Of a DNA stretch of 64,000 nt, positions 27,645 through 37,075 are shown piece after piece. The notes beneath the pieces were generated by a model. The model saw nothing but the letters and a program-made list of their open reading frames with translations, searched no databases and was not told the origin of the DNA. This DNA comes from Planctomycetales bacterium (GTDB taxonomy: Bacteria; Planctomycetota; Planctomycetia; Planctomycetales; Planctomycetaceae), in the NCBI GenBank assembly GCA_028285345.1, contig JANQPT010000014.1:434001-498000 (forward strand). Direction: 5' to 3'. Position numbers and translations under genes: made by a program. How positions within the stretch are numbered: the first letter of the stretch is position 1; every line of letters begins with the position of its first letter.

Positions 27645-28805
27645 ATGAAGATTGGAACCATCGTATTAGTCGTCGTGTTGGGGGGCGCCGCTGTCGCCAG
27701 CGCTGTATGGGTGTCAACTAGCATCAACAGCCCCGAATCGACAACAACCTCCGACGAAGAGTCGATGTTCCCTGAACTGGTGGGCCCGCCTCCGAAAGTC
27801 GTCGCCGACGAGTACATCTACGACTTCGGGTCGATGGAAAAGCACACCGAGCAAGAACACATCTTCACGCTCCGCAATGAGGGCGAAGGGATATTGAAAA
27901 TCCTGAAGGGCAAACCGACTTGCAAGTGCACGAAATTCCTGCTCAACGACGACGAGGACCTTAAGAGGATGGACGTCGCGCCCGGCGAGTCGGTGAAGGT
28001 CACGGTCGCCTGGAAGGTTGAGGGCAAGAGTCCGGAGTTCCAACAGGACGCTCCTGTGCACACCAACGATCCTGCGAGCCCCTACGTGCCGTTCACGATC
28101 AAAGGCAAAGTCGTCTCGAAGTACTTTGTGCACCCCTTTCGCACGCTGGTTGCTCCCGATATGGTCGACAACGAGCCGGTTTCCATTTCGGCCGCCGTCG
28201 GTTCGCAGTTGTACGATGATTTTGAGGTTGAGTCGATCGAGAAGACTTCCGATCTTATCGAAATCACGGCGCGCAAACTCGATGGCGACGACGTTGCCGG
28301 CGTACGGCATGCGACGGGCGCGCATGCCCTGGATATCGTGATCAGCCCAAAAATTCCCGTCGGCCGGTTCCACGAACGGTTTACCATCGTGCTCAAAAAC
28401 AAAGATGGGGTGCTGAGCAAGGAAAAGATGGAAGTGACGCTCAATCGGCCGGGACCGTTTCGCGTTGTTGGTCCCAAGTTCGACAATCATACCATGACGC
28501 TGAATATGGGGGCGTTCTCGAGAGATGAGGGTAAGAAGGCCCAGCTCAGCATGTTTATCAGCAACAAAGAGGAAGTCGAAGACTTGTATTTCAAGGTCGT
28601 CGAATCGACCAATGAACATGCGACTATGTCGATCGAACCTGACGAACGGTGGACCGGAAAAGGTCTCAAGCTGTTGCTCAAGTTTGAGATTGCGCCCGGC
28701 GCGATCGAAAGCAAGGAGGGACAGGGGCGTGCTCAGTGGGTCGTCGAAACCAATCACCCCCTCCTCGAGACCGTGCGATTCCGGGCGAAGTACCAAGCCT
28801 ATTGA
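27645..28805 (+). CDS. DUF1573 domain-containing exported protein
   Basis: A 386-residue protein with an N-terminal signal-anchor (IVLVVVLGGAAVASAVWV). The first domain (residues 45-160) is DUF1573, an immunoglobulin-like module: YIYDFGSMEKHTEQEHIF, TLRNEGEGILKI, the CxC pair in PTCKCTKF, and VHTNDPASPYVPFTIKG. The rest continues with beta-rich Ig-like repeats. In the family these are periplasmic or surface structural modules; no enzyme activity is expected. It stands ahead of the haem-protein gene and the redoxin gene, all on the same strand with gaps of about 160-180 bases. Confidence 0.85.
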   Translation: MKIGTIVLVVVLGGAAVASAVWVSTSINSPESTTTSDEESMFPELVGPPPKVVADEYIYDFGSMEKHTEQEHIFTLRNEGEGILKILKGKPTCKCTKFLLNDDEDLKRMDVAPGESVKVTVAWKVEGKSPEFQQDAPVHTNDPASPYVPFTIKGKVVSKYFVHPFRTLVAPDMVDNEPVSISAAVGSQLYDDFEVESIEKTSDLIEITARKLDGDDVAGVRHATGAHALDIVISPKIPVGRFHERFTIVLKNKDGVLSKEKMEVTLNRPGPFRVVGPKFDNHTMTLNMGAFSRDEGKKAQLSMFISNKEEVEDLYFKVVESTNEHATMSIEPDERWTGKGLKLLLKFEIAPGAIESKEGQGRAQWVVETNHPLLETVRFRAKYQAY

Positions 28806-28989
28806 GCCGCCGACCCGCCATCCGAAGGAAAACCAACTTGGTTTTTTTGACGGCATGCGATAGAAACCCGTTAGCGAGCGTTTTCGCATTCCGCTGCGAC
28901 GTCAACGTGAGGCTCGGCCCGTCGTCGGCTGCGGATTCGAATTCCGTTCGCGGGAGTTTTCGCTGCCGTCAACCACCGGAGGGTCACTG

Positions 28990-30579
28990 ATGAAGTCCAG
29001 ACGAGTTCTCAGCGTAGCGCTGCTGTATGGTTCATGCCTGTGTCTGGCGGCGTTGTTGTCCTCGTGCGGCTCGTCAGACGATCCTTCCAAACAGGAGTCC
29101 GGCGATCGCGCGGACTCGATGTCGAAAGAGTTTACGCTCCCTCCTCCCAAGCCGCCCTTTGAGAACTGGCCCGATCCCGCGCTGGTGATTTGTGTCACCG
29201 GGGAGACTCACGGCTATTTGGAGCCATGTGGATGCTCCGAGACCCAGTCGGGCGGAATTTCCCGGCGGGCGGATTTGTTTCGACAAATCGAGGAGCGCGG
29301 ATGGCCGCGCGCCAGTCTCGATCTGGGCGGCTCACTACGCCGCAACCGTCTCCAGAGCAAAATCAAATTCGAGTTGATGCTCGATGCCCTCAAGGAGATG
29401 GACTATTCCGGCATGGGACTGGGACGCGAAGAACTGCGGCTGGATCCCTACAACTACTATTTGCTGACGCTAGATACAGAGGACCAGTTGCCGCTCTGGG
29501 GGGCGAATGTCTCCATCGCCGGGTTCGACGAATATCCCAAGCGGCACGGAAAAATCGACGTCGACGGCAAAACCGTGGGTGTGGTTGCCGTGATTGGGAA
29601 TTCGCTTCGAGCTGAAGCGATTCCTTCTGCAAACGCTGGCGACGGCGAACCTCCGCCGGTCGACGTGCTTGATCCGATCGAAGCCATCAAGCAGCAACTC
29701 GCAGAGTTGGGTGTCGAAAAACCTGACGAAAAACCGGATCTCCTGATTCTACTCAGTCATGCGGGATTGGAAGAATCCCGGGCATTGGCGAAAGCGTTTC
29801 CGCAATTCGATGTCGTTATCTCGGCGGGCGGGCCTGAGGATCCGAACGGCAAACCAGAGGAAGTGGGGCCTGACAAAACGATGCTCGTTACCGTGGGACA
29901 CAAGGGCAAACATGTTGGGGTGATTGGGTATTACCCCGACCAGGAGCCGAAACTCCGTTTCGAATTGATCGAGCTGGACAATACCCGCTTTCAAGACACG
30001 CCGGCGATGCAAGATATCATGCGCCGTTATCAAGAGCGGCTGGATGAGGAACAAGTTGCCGACAACATGAAGCGGGTCCAGCACGAGACGGGGGCGAACT
30101 ACGTAGGGGCCGAGGTCTGCGGCGAGTGCCATAAGAAAGCCTACGGTAAATGGGAACATACGAAGCATCATTTGGCATACGAGTCGCTCTCGAAGGGCCG
30201 CAAGGGACAGGAAGATGGATGGATTTCGCGAATCCATGACCCGGAGTGCCTTTGCTGCCACGTCACCGGTTGGAATCCGCAAGACGTCTTCCCCTACGAA
30301 ACCGGTTTCGTAAACGAGGCGACAACTCCGCATCTCGCGGGACAGCAGTGCGAAAACTGCCATGGTCCGGGCAGCATTCATGCTGAATTGGAGCAGAAAC
30401 GGGTGGCGGGCGACATCAAGCCGCAGGACGAACAGTTGCTCAACTGGCGGAAGGAATTGCACCTGAATCAGGAAATCGCCGAAAAACAACTCTGCAACAA
30501 GTGCCACGACTTGGACAACAGCCCCAATTTTGACTTCCAAAAGTATTGGAAGGAAATCGCGCATCCGGGACGGGATTGA
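28990..30579 (+). CDS. Metallophosphatase-like/tetrahaem cytochrome c554-type fusion lipoprotein
   Basis: A 529-residue lipoprotein (lipobox ALLSSC). Residues 65-330 resemble the UshA/5'-nucleotidase metallophosphatase domain: VICVTGETHGYLEPCGC, ASLDLGGSLRR and SGMGLGREEL lie where DxHG, DxGD and GNHE metal motifs are expected, and LLILLSHAGLEESR follows. Several metal ligands are changed, so catalysis is doubtful. Residues 375-510 hold four c-type haem motifs, CGECH (C377), CLCCH (C420), CENCH (C454) and CNKCH (C502), like the cytochrome c554 family. The protein is therefore a periplasmic electron-transfer protein with a modified phosphatase-like module. GGAGGGTC precedes the ATG. Confidence 0.85.
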   Translation: MKSRRVLSVALLYGSCLCLAALLSSCGSSDDPSKQESGDRADSMSKEFTLPPPKPPFENWPDPALVICVTGETHGYLEPCGCSETQSGGISRRADLFRQIEERGWPRASLDLGGSLRRNRLQSKIKFELMLDALKEMDYSGMGLGREELRLDPYNYYLLTLDTEDQLPLWGANVSIAGFDEYPKRHGKIDVDGKTVGVVAVIGNSLRAEAIPSANAGDGEPPPVDVLDPIEAIKQQLAELGVEKPDEKPDLLILLSHAGLEESRALAKAFPQFDVVISAGGPEDPNGKPEEVGPDKTMLVTVGHKGKHVGVIGYYPDQEPKLRFELIELDNTRFQDTPAMQDIMRRYQERLDEEQVADNMKRVQHETGANYVGAEVCGECHKKAYGKWEHTKHHLAYESLSKGRKGQEDGWISRIHDPECLCCHVTGWNPQDVFPYETGFVNEATTPHLAGQQCENCHGPGSIHAELEQKRVAGDIKPQDEQLLNWRKELHLNQEIAEKQLCNKCHDLDNSPNFDFQKYWKEIAHPGRD

Positions 30580-30741
30580 GCGATTGGAATTCGCCCCCGT
30601 TTGTATGTCGCCTCACAGTTTGGCGGACGGCTCGTTGGAATAATGAGCCCATTACGGTCGATTCGATCGTCGTCAGGCCGCCAGAGCGCAGACCACTCTG
30701 CCGTTATGGCCCAATGAGCAACAACCACAAAGGACCACACC

Positions 30742-31326
30742 ATGAGCCGCACACGTTTCTCGCTTCTCGCCGCACTACTCGTTTTTTCCGTTCAATGCGG
30801 GCTGTCGCCTCTCCAGACGCGAGCCGACGAAAAGCAGAAGAAACCGCCCAAAATTGGACAAGAAGCCCCTGACTTTGAATTGAGCACGATCGACGGAAAG
30901 AAACTCAAGCTCAGCAAACTGGTCAAGGAGGGCCCCGTCGTCGTGATCTTGCTGCGCGGCTATCCGACCTACCAATGTCCCGTTTGTTCCAAGCAAGTCG
31001 GTTCTTTTGTCAAGGCGGCGAAACAGTTCGACCGCGAAGACGCCACCATCGTGATGATTTATCCAGATACCGCCGACGGGATCGACGAGCACTCCAAGGA
31101 GTTCATGAAGGGCAAAAAACTCAGCAAGAACGTCAAATTCCTGCTCGACCCAGACTTCACTTTTACCAACAGCTATGGACTGCGCTGGGAAGGCAAAAGG
31201 GAGACGTCCTACCCGTCGACGTTCATCATCGACAAGGACCGCAACGTGAAGTATTCCAAAATCAGCCGCACGCACGGCGGTCGCTCCAAGCCCAAGGATG
31301 TCCTCGCCGCCCTGAAGAAAAAATAG
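30742..31326 (+). CDS. Exported peroxiredoxin-like (AhpC/TSA) protein
   Basis: A 194-residue thioredoxin-fold protein with a signal peptide (SLLAALLVFSVQCGLSPL, then residues LQTRADE). The redoxin core is plain: GQEAPDFELSTIDGKKLKLS, then VVVILLRGYPTYQCPVCSKQ with CxxC at residues 76-79, then DATIVMIYPDTADG. It is most like AhpC/TSA-family thiol peroxidases or thiol-disulfide reductases, and the exported form suggests envelope redox work. The partner could be the tetrahaem protein encoded just upstream, which is inference. AAGGA precedes the ATG. Confidence 0.85.
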   Translation: MSRTRFSLLAALLVFSVQCGLSPLQTRADEKQKKPPKIGQEAPDFELSTIDGKKLKLSKLVKEGPVVVILLRGYPTYQCPVCSKQVGSFVKAAKQFDREDATIVMIYPDTADGIDEHSKEFMKGKKLSKNVKFLLDPDFTFTNSYGLRWEGKRETSYPSTFIIDKDRNVKYSKISRTHGGRSKPKDVLAALKKK

Positions 31327-31457
31327 CTGCCACTTGATCCCTCGCATCGATGCTGCGGAATGGCAAATCGCCGCCCGGTCGAGTACCTTATGCTGAACAG
31401 GTTTTCAAACGGTTTCCGGGAACTTCATCAGCATGGATCGGTCATCGCACCGCAGCG

Positions 31458-33434
31458 ATGACCGACGAGGCGGCGATAGCAATGGCATTGACGGAACAAT
31501 CTTCTGCGAACGGGCAAAATGTATTGGCGTTTGGAGAGTATTCTCCCGGTCTCTCAGCTCTGTCAGATTCAGAGTTTCTAGGTTCGGTCCGCTGGCGGAG
31601 TGCGACTGACCGTGATTTGGTTCGCGCCGCCCGAGACGGCGATGTCCGCAAGTTCGCCAAGCGGTGGCTCAAGACCGCGATTCCCTCCGGACGGGGAGAT
31701 CAAACTCCAAGCGGTCCTTCCGACGGGTTGCTGCTGAGCAGGCAAGAATATTTTTCCTCGCAATATCACCCTGCCGTGGTGGAATTGCTGCAGTACATCG
31801 CCAAAGGTGGGCAGCATAGACCGCAGCGGCCGAAATCTAAGAAATCGCCCAAAGCCGCGCAGTCCGTGATTTCAGTCGACCAGAAATTGTTCGGCTCAAA
31901 TTGGACCAAGTTGACGGCAGGAGAGCGGTCTCCCGCAGCCGCCGACTTGCATGGCATGCTGCAGCTGCTTTCGCTGCCGAACATCAGTTGGGATCACGAG
32001 CCCTGGTTTCGGCTCTGGCGAACAGCACTGACGGGTGTCTGCAATGTTCTGGCAATAGCAACCAGCGGGAGAGACGGCGATCCGGCCATTGAAGCGGACG
32101 ACGAGTTACTTCTGCATGGAGAATTGCCGTGGCAAGCAAGTCTGTTGTTTCGGGACGTCAAAGGAGCGGCCAAAATCCGCCGCGCGGCGCGAAAGCTGAT
32201 CCGGTGTGAGCTGGAGGACCGCACCGACGGAGACGGGACTCCACACGCGCTGCTGCTCCCACGACTCGGGTACTGGCTGACTTCGTTGATCCGGTGCGGG
32301 CAATGGGCCGACCGTTTTCGGGAGGAACTTTGGGACGACGACTCGTCTATTCGGTTTAATGACCTGATGCAATATGCGTTTCGGCTCTACCGGCCCTCCG
32401 GGGAATTGGCGTTAAGCAATGGTTTCGCGGCGGATCCGCAGCCGCTGTTTCAGGCGGCGTCGCAACTGCCCGGCAGCGATTTCAAGTTGAGCGACGTCGC
32501 GTTGCTGAGTCTCCCCGGAGCGAAGTCCAGTCGCAACGGCAAGAAGGCGAAGCCGTCGAAAGCCTATAAGAGGATTTCCAATCGTTTAAAGTGGGATCCC
32601 TCATCGCAATCGGACTGGGCCGATTTGGCCTGTCTGCGCAGCAATTGGCAGCGGGAGTCGGACAGTCTGGTCGCTGAATTCCACGAAAACCTACCGCAGA
32701 TCGATATGGCCGTTTTAGGCCGGTCGTTATTCCGGGGGACTTGGGATTTGCAACTGTCGCTCGACGGAGAAGCCATCGGGTTCGAGCCGCGGTGGGAAGC
32801 GATCTGCTGGAACTCCGATGAGGACGGGGACTACCTCGAGATGCAGCATCTTCTCCCCGATGGAGGGCGCGTTGAGCGGCAGATTTGGTTGTCCCGCACG
32901 TCGCATTTTGCCGTGCTCGCCGACTCGATGAGCGGCCTCGCAGAGGGCACCTTGGAGTACACCGCCCGGCTTCCGCTCGCGGACGGGCTGTCGGTTCAAT
33001 CCGACTCGCTGACTCGCGAATGCAGCGTCAAAACAGGGCCGGTCCTCACGCGGATCTATCCGTTGTTTCTTCCCCAGGACCGTGTCTACAGCACGCCGGG
33101 CGGCTGTGGAAGCTATGAGGATGCACTGGTACTGAAACACGCCGGCGCCGGCGGCGGGCTCTACGTCCCGCTGGTCCTGGACTGGCATCCCGGGCGGCGG
33201 CGCAAATCGTGTCAATGGCGGCAGCTCACCGTGACGGAAGACGGCCGGATCCTGTCGGGCGACGCCGCTGCGGGTTTTCGTGTGCAGGTGGGACCGCTGC
33301 ACTTGTTTGCCTACCGAAAGCTGCGATCAACCGAGCATCCGCATTCGGTGCTGGGATATCAAACGACCGATGAAACCGTCATCGGTGATTTCGATCGTGA
33401 TGGAGACGTCTCTCCGCTGTTGCTGGTGGAGTAG
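31458..33434 (+). CDS. Conserved hypothetical protein (658 aa)
   Basis: Not recognised. It is a long soluble protein without signal peptide or membrane span. The N-terminal third is helical; residues about 100-140 include a Lys/Arg-rich linker (GQHRPQRPKSKKSPKAAQ). The C-terminal 250 residues are beta-rich (FRGTWDLQLSLDGEAIGFEP, VERQIWLSRTSHFAVLADS), like a jelly-roll or lyase-type beta sandwich. Heparinase-type polysaccharide lyases end in such a sandwich, but the catalytic region was not recognised, so this stays speculative. The frame opens at 31350. ATG 31458 is a guess, as no start has a good ribosome site. The next gene is 133 bases downstream. Confidence 0.6.
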   Translation: MTDEAAIAMALTEQSSANGQNVLAFGEYSPGLSALSDSEFLGSVRWRSATDRDLVRAARDGDVRKFAKRWLKTAIPSGRGDQTPSGPSDGLLLSRQEYFSSQYHPAVVELLQYIAKGGQHRPQRPKSKKSPKAAQSVISVDQKLFGSNWTKLTAGERSPAAADLHGMLQLLSLPNISWDHEPWFRLWRTALTGVCNVLAIATSGRDGDPAIEADDELLLHGELPWQASLLFRDVKGAAKIRRAARKLIRCELEDRTDGDGTPHALLLPRLGYWLTSLIRCGQWADRFREELWDDDSSIRFNDLMQYAFRLYRPSGELALSNGFAADPQPLFQAASQLPGSDFKLSDVALLSLPGAKSSRNGKKAKPSKAYKRISNRLKWDPSSQSDWADLACLRSNWQRESDSLVAEFHENLPQIDMAVLGRSLFRGTWDLQLSLDGEAIGFEPRWEAICWNSDEDGDYLEMQHLLPDGGRVERQIWLSRTSHFAVLADSMSGLAEGTLEYTARLPLADGLSVQSDSLTRECSVKTGPVLTRIYPLFLPQDRVYSTPGGCGSYEDALVLKHAGAGGGLYVPLVLDWHPGRRRKSCQWRQLTVTEDGRILSGDAAAGFRVQVGPLHLFAYRKLRSTEHPHSVLGYQTTDETVIGDFDRDGDVSPLLLVE

Positions 33435-33567
33435 AATCCGCCCGATCGCGCGATTCGCTGCCAAGTGGTCGGACTTTCCGCTAAGATCAATGGGGCAGCT
33501 GGCCGCGCCGGCGCGTCCACCTTCGATCTGCCCGACCGATGCAGCACAGAGTGAGTGAGATAACGAC

Positions 33568-34725
33568 ATGTCCGAACCGATCTATGAGCAGCTTGCCAAG
33601 ACCCACGAAACAAGCGGAGCGGAGGCGGCGATTGATCAACTGATCGCCACATTACGCGACGAAAAAAACTACGACCGGCTGTTCGATGCGCTGCTGCTCA
33701 AACGGCGGCACGAGATGGACCTGCCGCTGGTGCGTCCGACCTCGTTCGACAATATCCCCGAGGATCGCCGCGACGAATTTGAGGAACACTACGTCAACGC
33801 GGCGCGCGAGATCGGCGAACTGCATCTGGCCGACGGCTCCATTCCCCGTGCCTGGATCTATCTGCGAACGATCCGCGAACCGGAAAAAATTGCACAGGCC
33901 GTCAATGACTATGAGCCGGGCGGTGAAAGCGATGAGGAGATCATCGACATCGCCCTTTACCAGGGGGTTGCGCCCGTTAAAGGCCTGGAGATGTTGTTGG
34001 CCAGCCACGGGACTTGTAATTCCATCACGGTGCTCGACCAACAGTTCATGCAGTTGGTTCCGGACGTCCGCCAAGAGTGTGCGGCGCTTCTGGTCCGCAC
34101 GCTTTATCGCGACTTGTGCGCGACAATTAAGTACGAAGTGGAGCGCAAACAGGGCTTTGCACCGACCGCCGAGACTCTGCACGAACTGATCGCCGGTCGC
34201 GAATGGCTGTTTGCCGAAGACAACTATCACATCGACGTCTCTCACTTGCACGCGGTGGTCCGCTTTGCTCGGAGTCTGGACGCGGATCGTGAGGAAGTCG
34301 CCCTGGCGGCCGCGCTGGCCGAATACGGCGCCCAATTGGCTCCCCAATACCAATACGGCGGCGATCCCCCCTTCGAAGACTATTACCCCGCCCACCGGCA
34401 GTTCTTTAACGCACTGCTGGATCAGGAGCGGGAAGCGGCGCTGAAGTATTTCACCGACCAACTTAACGGTGAATCGGCGGAATCGGACGCGGATCGTCAA
34501 ATGGTCGCGTACCACCTGGTCGATATCTTGCGGCGGCTGAATCTTACGGAGGAAGCACTGGAGATCGCCGCCGAGCACTTGCTGGAGGTGGAAGATCAGA
34601 TGGAATTCTCGCTGGCCGAACTTTCCGCCGCCGCGGGGCGATACGATAAGTTGATGGAAGTTTCCCGCAAACAAGATGATCCCGTCGGTTTCGCAGCCGC
34701 GCTGCTTCAACACTCGCGCTCCTAG
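33568..34725 (+). CDS. Conserved hypothetical helical-repeat protein
   Basis: A 385-residue, acidic, soluble and almost wholly helical protein. Repeated helix pairs (SGAEAAIDQLIATLRDEKNY, NLTEEALEIAAEHLLEVED, LAELSAAAGRYDKLMEVS) resemble tetratricopeptide-like repeats. No catalytic motif was seen. The fold suggests a scaffold or adaptor in the cytoplasm. A family of similar proteins appears to be conserved in planctomycetes, which is recollection and not checked. It follows the 658-residue hypothetical on the same strand, and an intergenic hairpin lies just past its stop. Confidence 0.65.
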   Translation: MSEPIYEQLAKTHETSGAEAAIDQLIATLRDEKNYDRLFDALLLKRRHEMDLPLVRPTSFDNIPEDRRDEFEEHYVNAAREIGELHLADGSIPRAWIYLRTIREPEKIAQAVNDYEPGGESDEEIIDIALYQGVAPVKGLEMLLASHGTCNSITVLDQQFMQLVPDVRQECAALLVRTLYRDLCATIKYEVERKQGFAPTAETLHELIAGREWLFAEDNYHIDVSHLHAVVRFARSLDADREEVALAAALAEYGAQLAPQYQYGGDPPFEDYYPAHRQFFNALLDQEREAALKYFTDQLNGESAESDADRQMVAYHLVDILRRLNLTEEALEIAAEHLLEVEDQMEFSLAELSAAAGRYDKLMEVSRKQDDPVGFAAALLQHSRS

Positions 34726-34750
34726 TTTTTCGTCAGAGCGCAGCCTTCGT

Positions 34751-34820
34751 GTGCCACTGGCTTTGCCAGCGCTTTTGGGACTTCAATACGCTGAAGTCGC
34801 ACTGGCGAAGCCAGTGGCAT
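34751..34820. repeat. 70-base nested hairpin (TGCCACTGGCTT(T/C)GCCAG repeat)
   Basis: The outer arms, GTGCCACTGGCTTTGCCAG at 34751-34769 and its inverse at 34802-34820, match at 17 of 19 positions. Inside, GACTTCA and TGAAGTC form a second seven-base stem with a six-base loop. It lies 25 bases past the stop of the helical-repeat gene, so it may define the 3' end of that transcript. It looks like a mobile palindromic repeat (REP/MITE-like) rather than a simple terminator, since no T run follows. Confidence 0.65.
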
Positions 34821-34922
34821 ACAACCCGAAAACTACCACCTGACAGTCGTTTCGGTTGATGCACCGTCCCAGATGACTTGGACGGAGCCCGCAAATCGCC
34901 CAAAGATCCTCCACAATCGGCC

Positions 34923-35720
34923 ATGTCATTTATTGAGCGAAATCGGGCGGCGTGGAATCGCATGGCTGAAGGCGGCAGTCAGTTTGCCAAGACGGCGACC
35001 GATGAGGAATGCCAGAGCCCATTGGCGGCACTTGACGGACGCGGCTGGCTGCCCGCCGATGTGACGGGACTGAATGTGCTTTGCCTGGCAGCCGGCGGGG
35101 GCTGGCAATCGATCCTCTATGCTGCTGCCGGGGCCAAGGTGACCGTCGTCGACATCAGTCCGGCCATGCTCAAGTTGGACGAACAAGAAGCCCGGCGGCG
35201 AAATCTTCATCTTCAAATCGTCGAGGCATCGATGGACAATCTCGAAATGCTGGCTGCCGAGAGTTTTGACATCGTCCATCAGCCGGTCAGCACCTGCTAC
35301 GTGCCGGACGTTGCACCGGTCTACCGTGAGATCGCCCGCGTGCTGCGGGACGGCGGAATCTACATCAGCCAGCACAAACAACCCACAAGCCTACAGATCA
35401 CCGGACGCGATACCCGCCAGCGCTATCTTTTGGGATTATCGTACTATCAAACAGGCCGCCTGCCGCAAGTTGACGACGAATCCTACCGTGAAACGGGGAC
35501 GGCCGAATACCTGCACCGCTGGGAGGAACTAGTCGGCGGATTATGCGCGTGCGGATTTGTAATTCAGGCGCTGAGCGAACCGTATCGCGGCGACCCTCAA
35601 GCGCCGCAAGGGAGCTGGCGGCACCGCGGGCTGTACGTTGCGCCCTATCTGCGGATGAAAGCGCAGCGGTTGCCCCGCAGCGATCAGGATCGAAGCGGCG
35701 CAACGCTATGGATGCCGTAA
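34923..35720 (+). CDS. Class I SAM-dependent methyltransferase
   Basis: A 265-residue Rossmann-fold methyltransferase. Motif I is NVLCLAAGGGWQSILYAAAG, the acidic residue of motif II is in KVTVVDISPAML, motif IV is FDIVHQPVSTCYV, and motif VI is VLRDGGIYISQHKQP. The order is normal for class I. The substrate is unknown; the replacement of the usual catalytic Pro/Asn residues by HQPVST suggests a small-molecule rather than nucleic-acid target, but this is weak. The ATG at 34923 fits the family start. The upstream ORF extension to 34878 lacks a ribosome site. Confidence 0.8.
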   Translation: MSFIERNRAAWNRMAEGGSQFAKTATDEECQSPLAALDGRGWLPADVTGLNVLCLAAGGGWQSILYAAAGAKVTVVDISPAMLKLDEQEARRRNLHLQIVEASMDNLEMLAAESFDIVHQPVSTCYVPDVAPVYREIARVLRDGGIYISQHKQPTSLQITGRDTRQRYLLGLSYYQTGRLPQVDDESYRETGTAEYLHRWEELVGGLCACGFVIQALSEPYRGDPQAPQGSWRHRGLYVAPYLRMKAQRLPRSDQDRSGATLWMP

Positions 35721-36002
35721 CGCGCCGATCGCGGCCCGCGATTCTTGAAGCGGGGAAATCTCAATTCCTCGTTTCGAGAACGGCTGCTTGTGAAGCGCGG
35801 TGGAGCGGTTTGTGAGATACCGTTGGCGCTGTTTTTTCGCGCGACCGGGGGTGGACTCGATTTTGACAAATTGATAGCATCCCGCCCCATTCCTTTCACA
35901 TCTCTACACGTACTTTCCCGCAGACGAATCGGTACTGACGGTGCGTGGTCGTCTTCGGTAGCTCCCCGTACCGGCGGAGCTCTCGTCTCACATGTCGAAA
36001 AA

Positions 36003-37061
36003 ATGGAGTTTCCCGTGTTGATTCAGCGGATTTTCGTGGTGGCGTTTTGTACTTTCATTTTGACGGCCTTTGGTCCCGCCGTGGCTCAGGCAAAGCGTAT
36101 TTCTGCGGCTAAAGGCAAGCGTTATACGATCGACAAACGCCATGGCCCGTGGATGATCATGGTCACTAATTTGCGGGGCAACAACAAAGAATCCTGGAAC
36201 AATGCCATTAAGGCGGCAGACGGTCTAGTCTACGAACTGCGCAAGAAGAACCTGCCTGCCTACGTTTTTCTGCAGAGAGGCCAACTGAAAACGACGGAGC
36301 GAATCGACCGTCTGGGACGTCGCACCCGCGGTGCGTACGCCGCGCAGAGAAACCAAATTGCCATCATGGCCGGCAACTACTCGTCGATTGATCCCAATAC
36401 GGCGGACGGCAAGCTCGCCCAAAAGACTTTGGAATGGATCAAGAATTATCGTCCCAAGTCGCTCGCTGGAGGAGTTTTTAGGCCCACTCCCGGCAAGCCA
36501 AATCCTTTCAGCCGGGCGATGCTCGTCCCCAATCCTCTGCTGACTCCGGAGGAAATCCAGTCGAAAAAGGACAGCAAACTACTGAAGTATATGAATCAGG
36601 GCATTGAACACAGCTTGACCGGGAATCGAGGGAAATTCACGCTGGTCGTGGCGACCTTTCATGGGAAATCGGTGTCACTCAAAGAGGGCGACGAAAGCCT
36701 AAATGCGAAAAAGACACGACTCTTCGAAAAAAACGTCAAGCAACATCAAAATCTCAACAAAGCCGGTCAGCAAGCTTTTCAGCTTGTGCAACTGATGCGC
36801 AACCAAAACAAGGAAGCGTACGTCTGGCACGACCGATATCAGTCCTACGTTACGGTTGGAGCGTTCGATGACCGCAACGATCCACGCATCCGAAAACTCT
36901 ATGACCAATACTGCGCCAAACAACGCGAATATGAAGGCCGGAAGTACCTTGTTGCCGAATCGATTCAGTCGAAGAAGAATCCCAGAGACAAGAATGAGCG
37001 ACCGATGTTAAATTTCGTGATGGACCCGCAACCACGCTTGATGACTGTGCCGCAACTCTAA
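36003..37061 (+). CDS. Exported hypothetical protein with SPOR-like repeats
   Basis: A 352-residue secreted or periplasmic protein. It begins with a signal peptide (FVVAFCTFILTAFGPAVAQA). Two segments, residues about 45-95 (WMIMVTNLRGNNKESWNNAI) and 285-320 (KEAYVWHDRYQSYVTVGAFD), have the strand-helix-strand pattern of SPOR domains, which bind denuded peptidoglycan in other bacteria. That similarity is from pattern only. It is very rich in Lys and Arg. The ATG at 36003 is given; a GTG at 36015 has GGAG six bases ahead and may be the real start. It is convergent with murA (14-base gap), an interesting neighbour if the SPOR reading is right. Confidence 0.62.
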   Translation: MEFPVLIQRIFVVAFCTFILTAFGPAVAQAKRISAAKGKRYTIDKRHGPWMIMVTNLRGNNKESWNNAIKAADGLVYELRKKNLPAYVFLQRGQLKTTERIDRLGRRTRGAYAAQRNQIAIMAGNYSSIDPNTADGKLAQKTLEWIKNYRPKSLAGGVFRPTPGKPNPFSRAMLVPNPLLTPEEIQSKKDSKLLKYMNQGIEHSLTGNRGKFTLVVATFHGKSVSLKEGDESLNAKKTRLFEKNVKQHQNLNKAGQQAFQLVQLMRNQNKEAYVWHDRYQSYVTVGAFDDRNDPRIRKLYDQYCAKQREYEGRKYLVAESIQSKKNPRDKNERPMLNFVMDPQPRLMTVPQL

Positions 37062-37075
37062 GCAGTTGGGCGGTG

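Noticed and set aside
33652-34713. 353-codon minus-strand open frame opposite the helical-repeat gene
   Set aside because: The plus-strand frame has a plausible start and protein-like composition; the minus frame looks like its complement.
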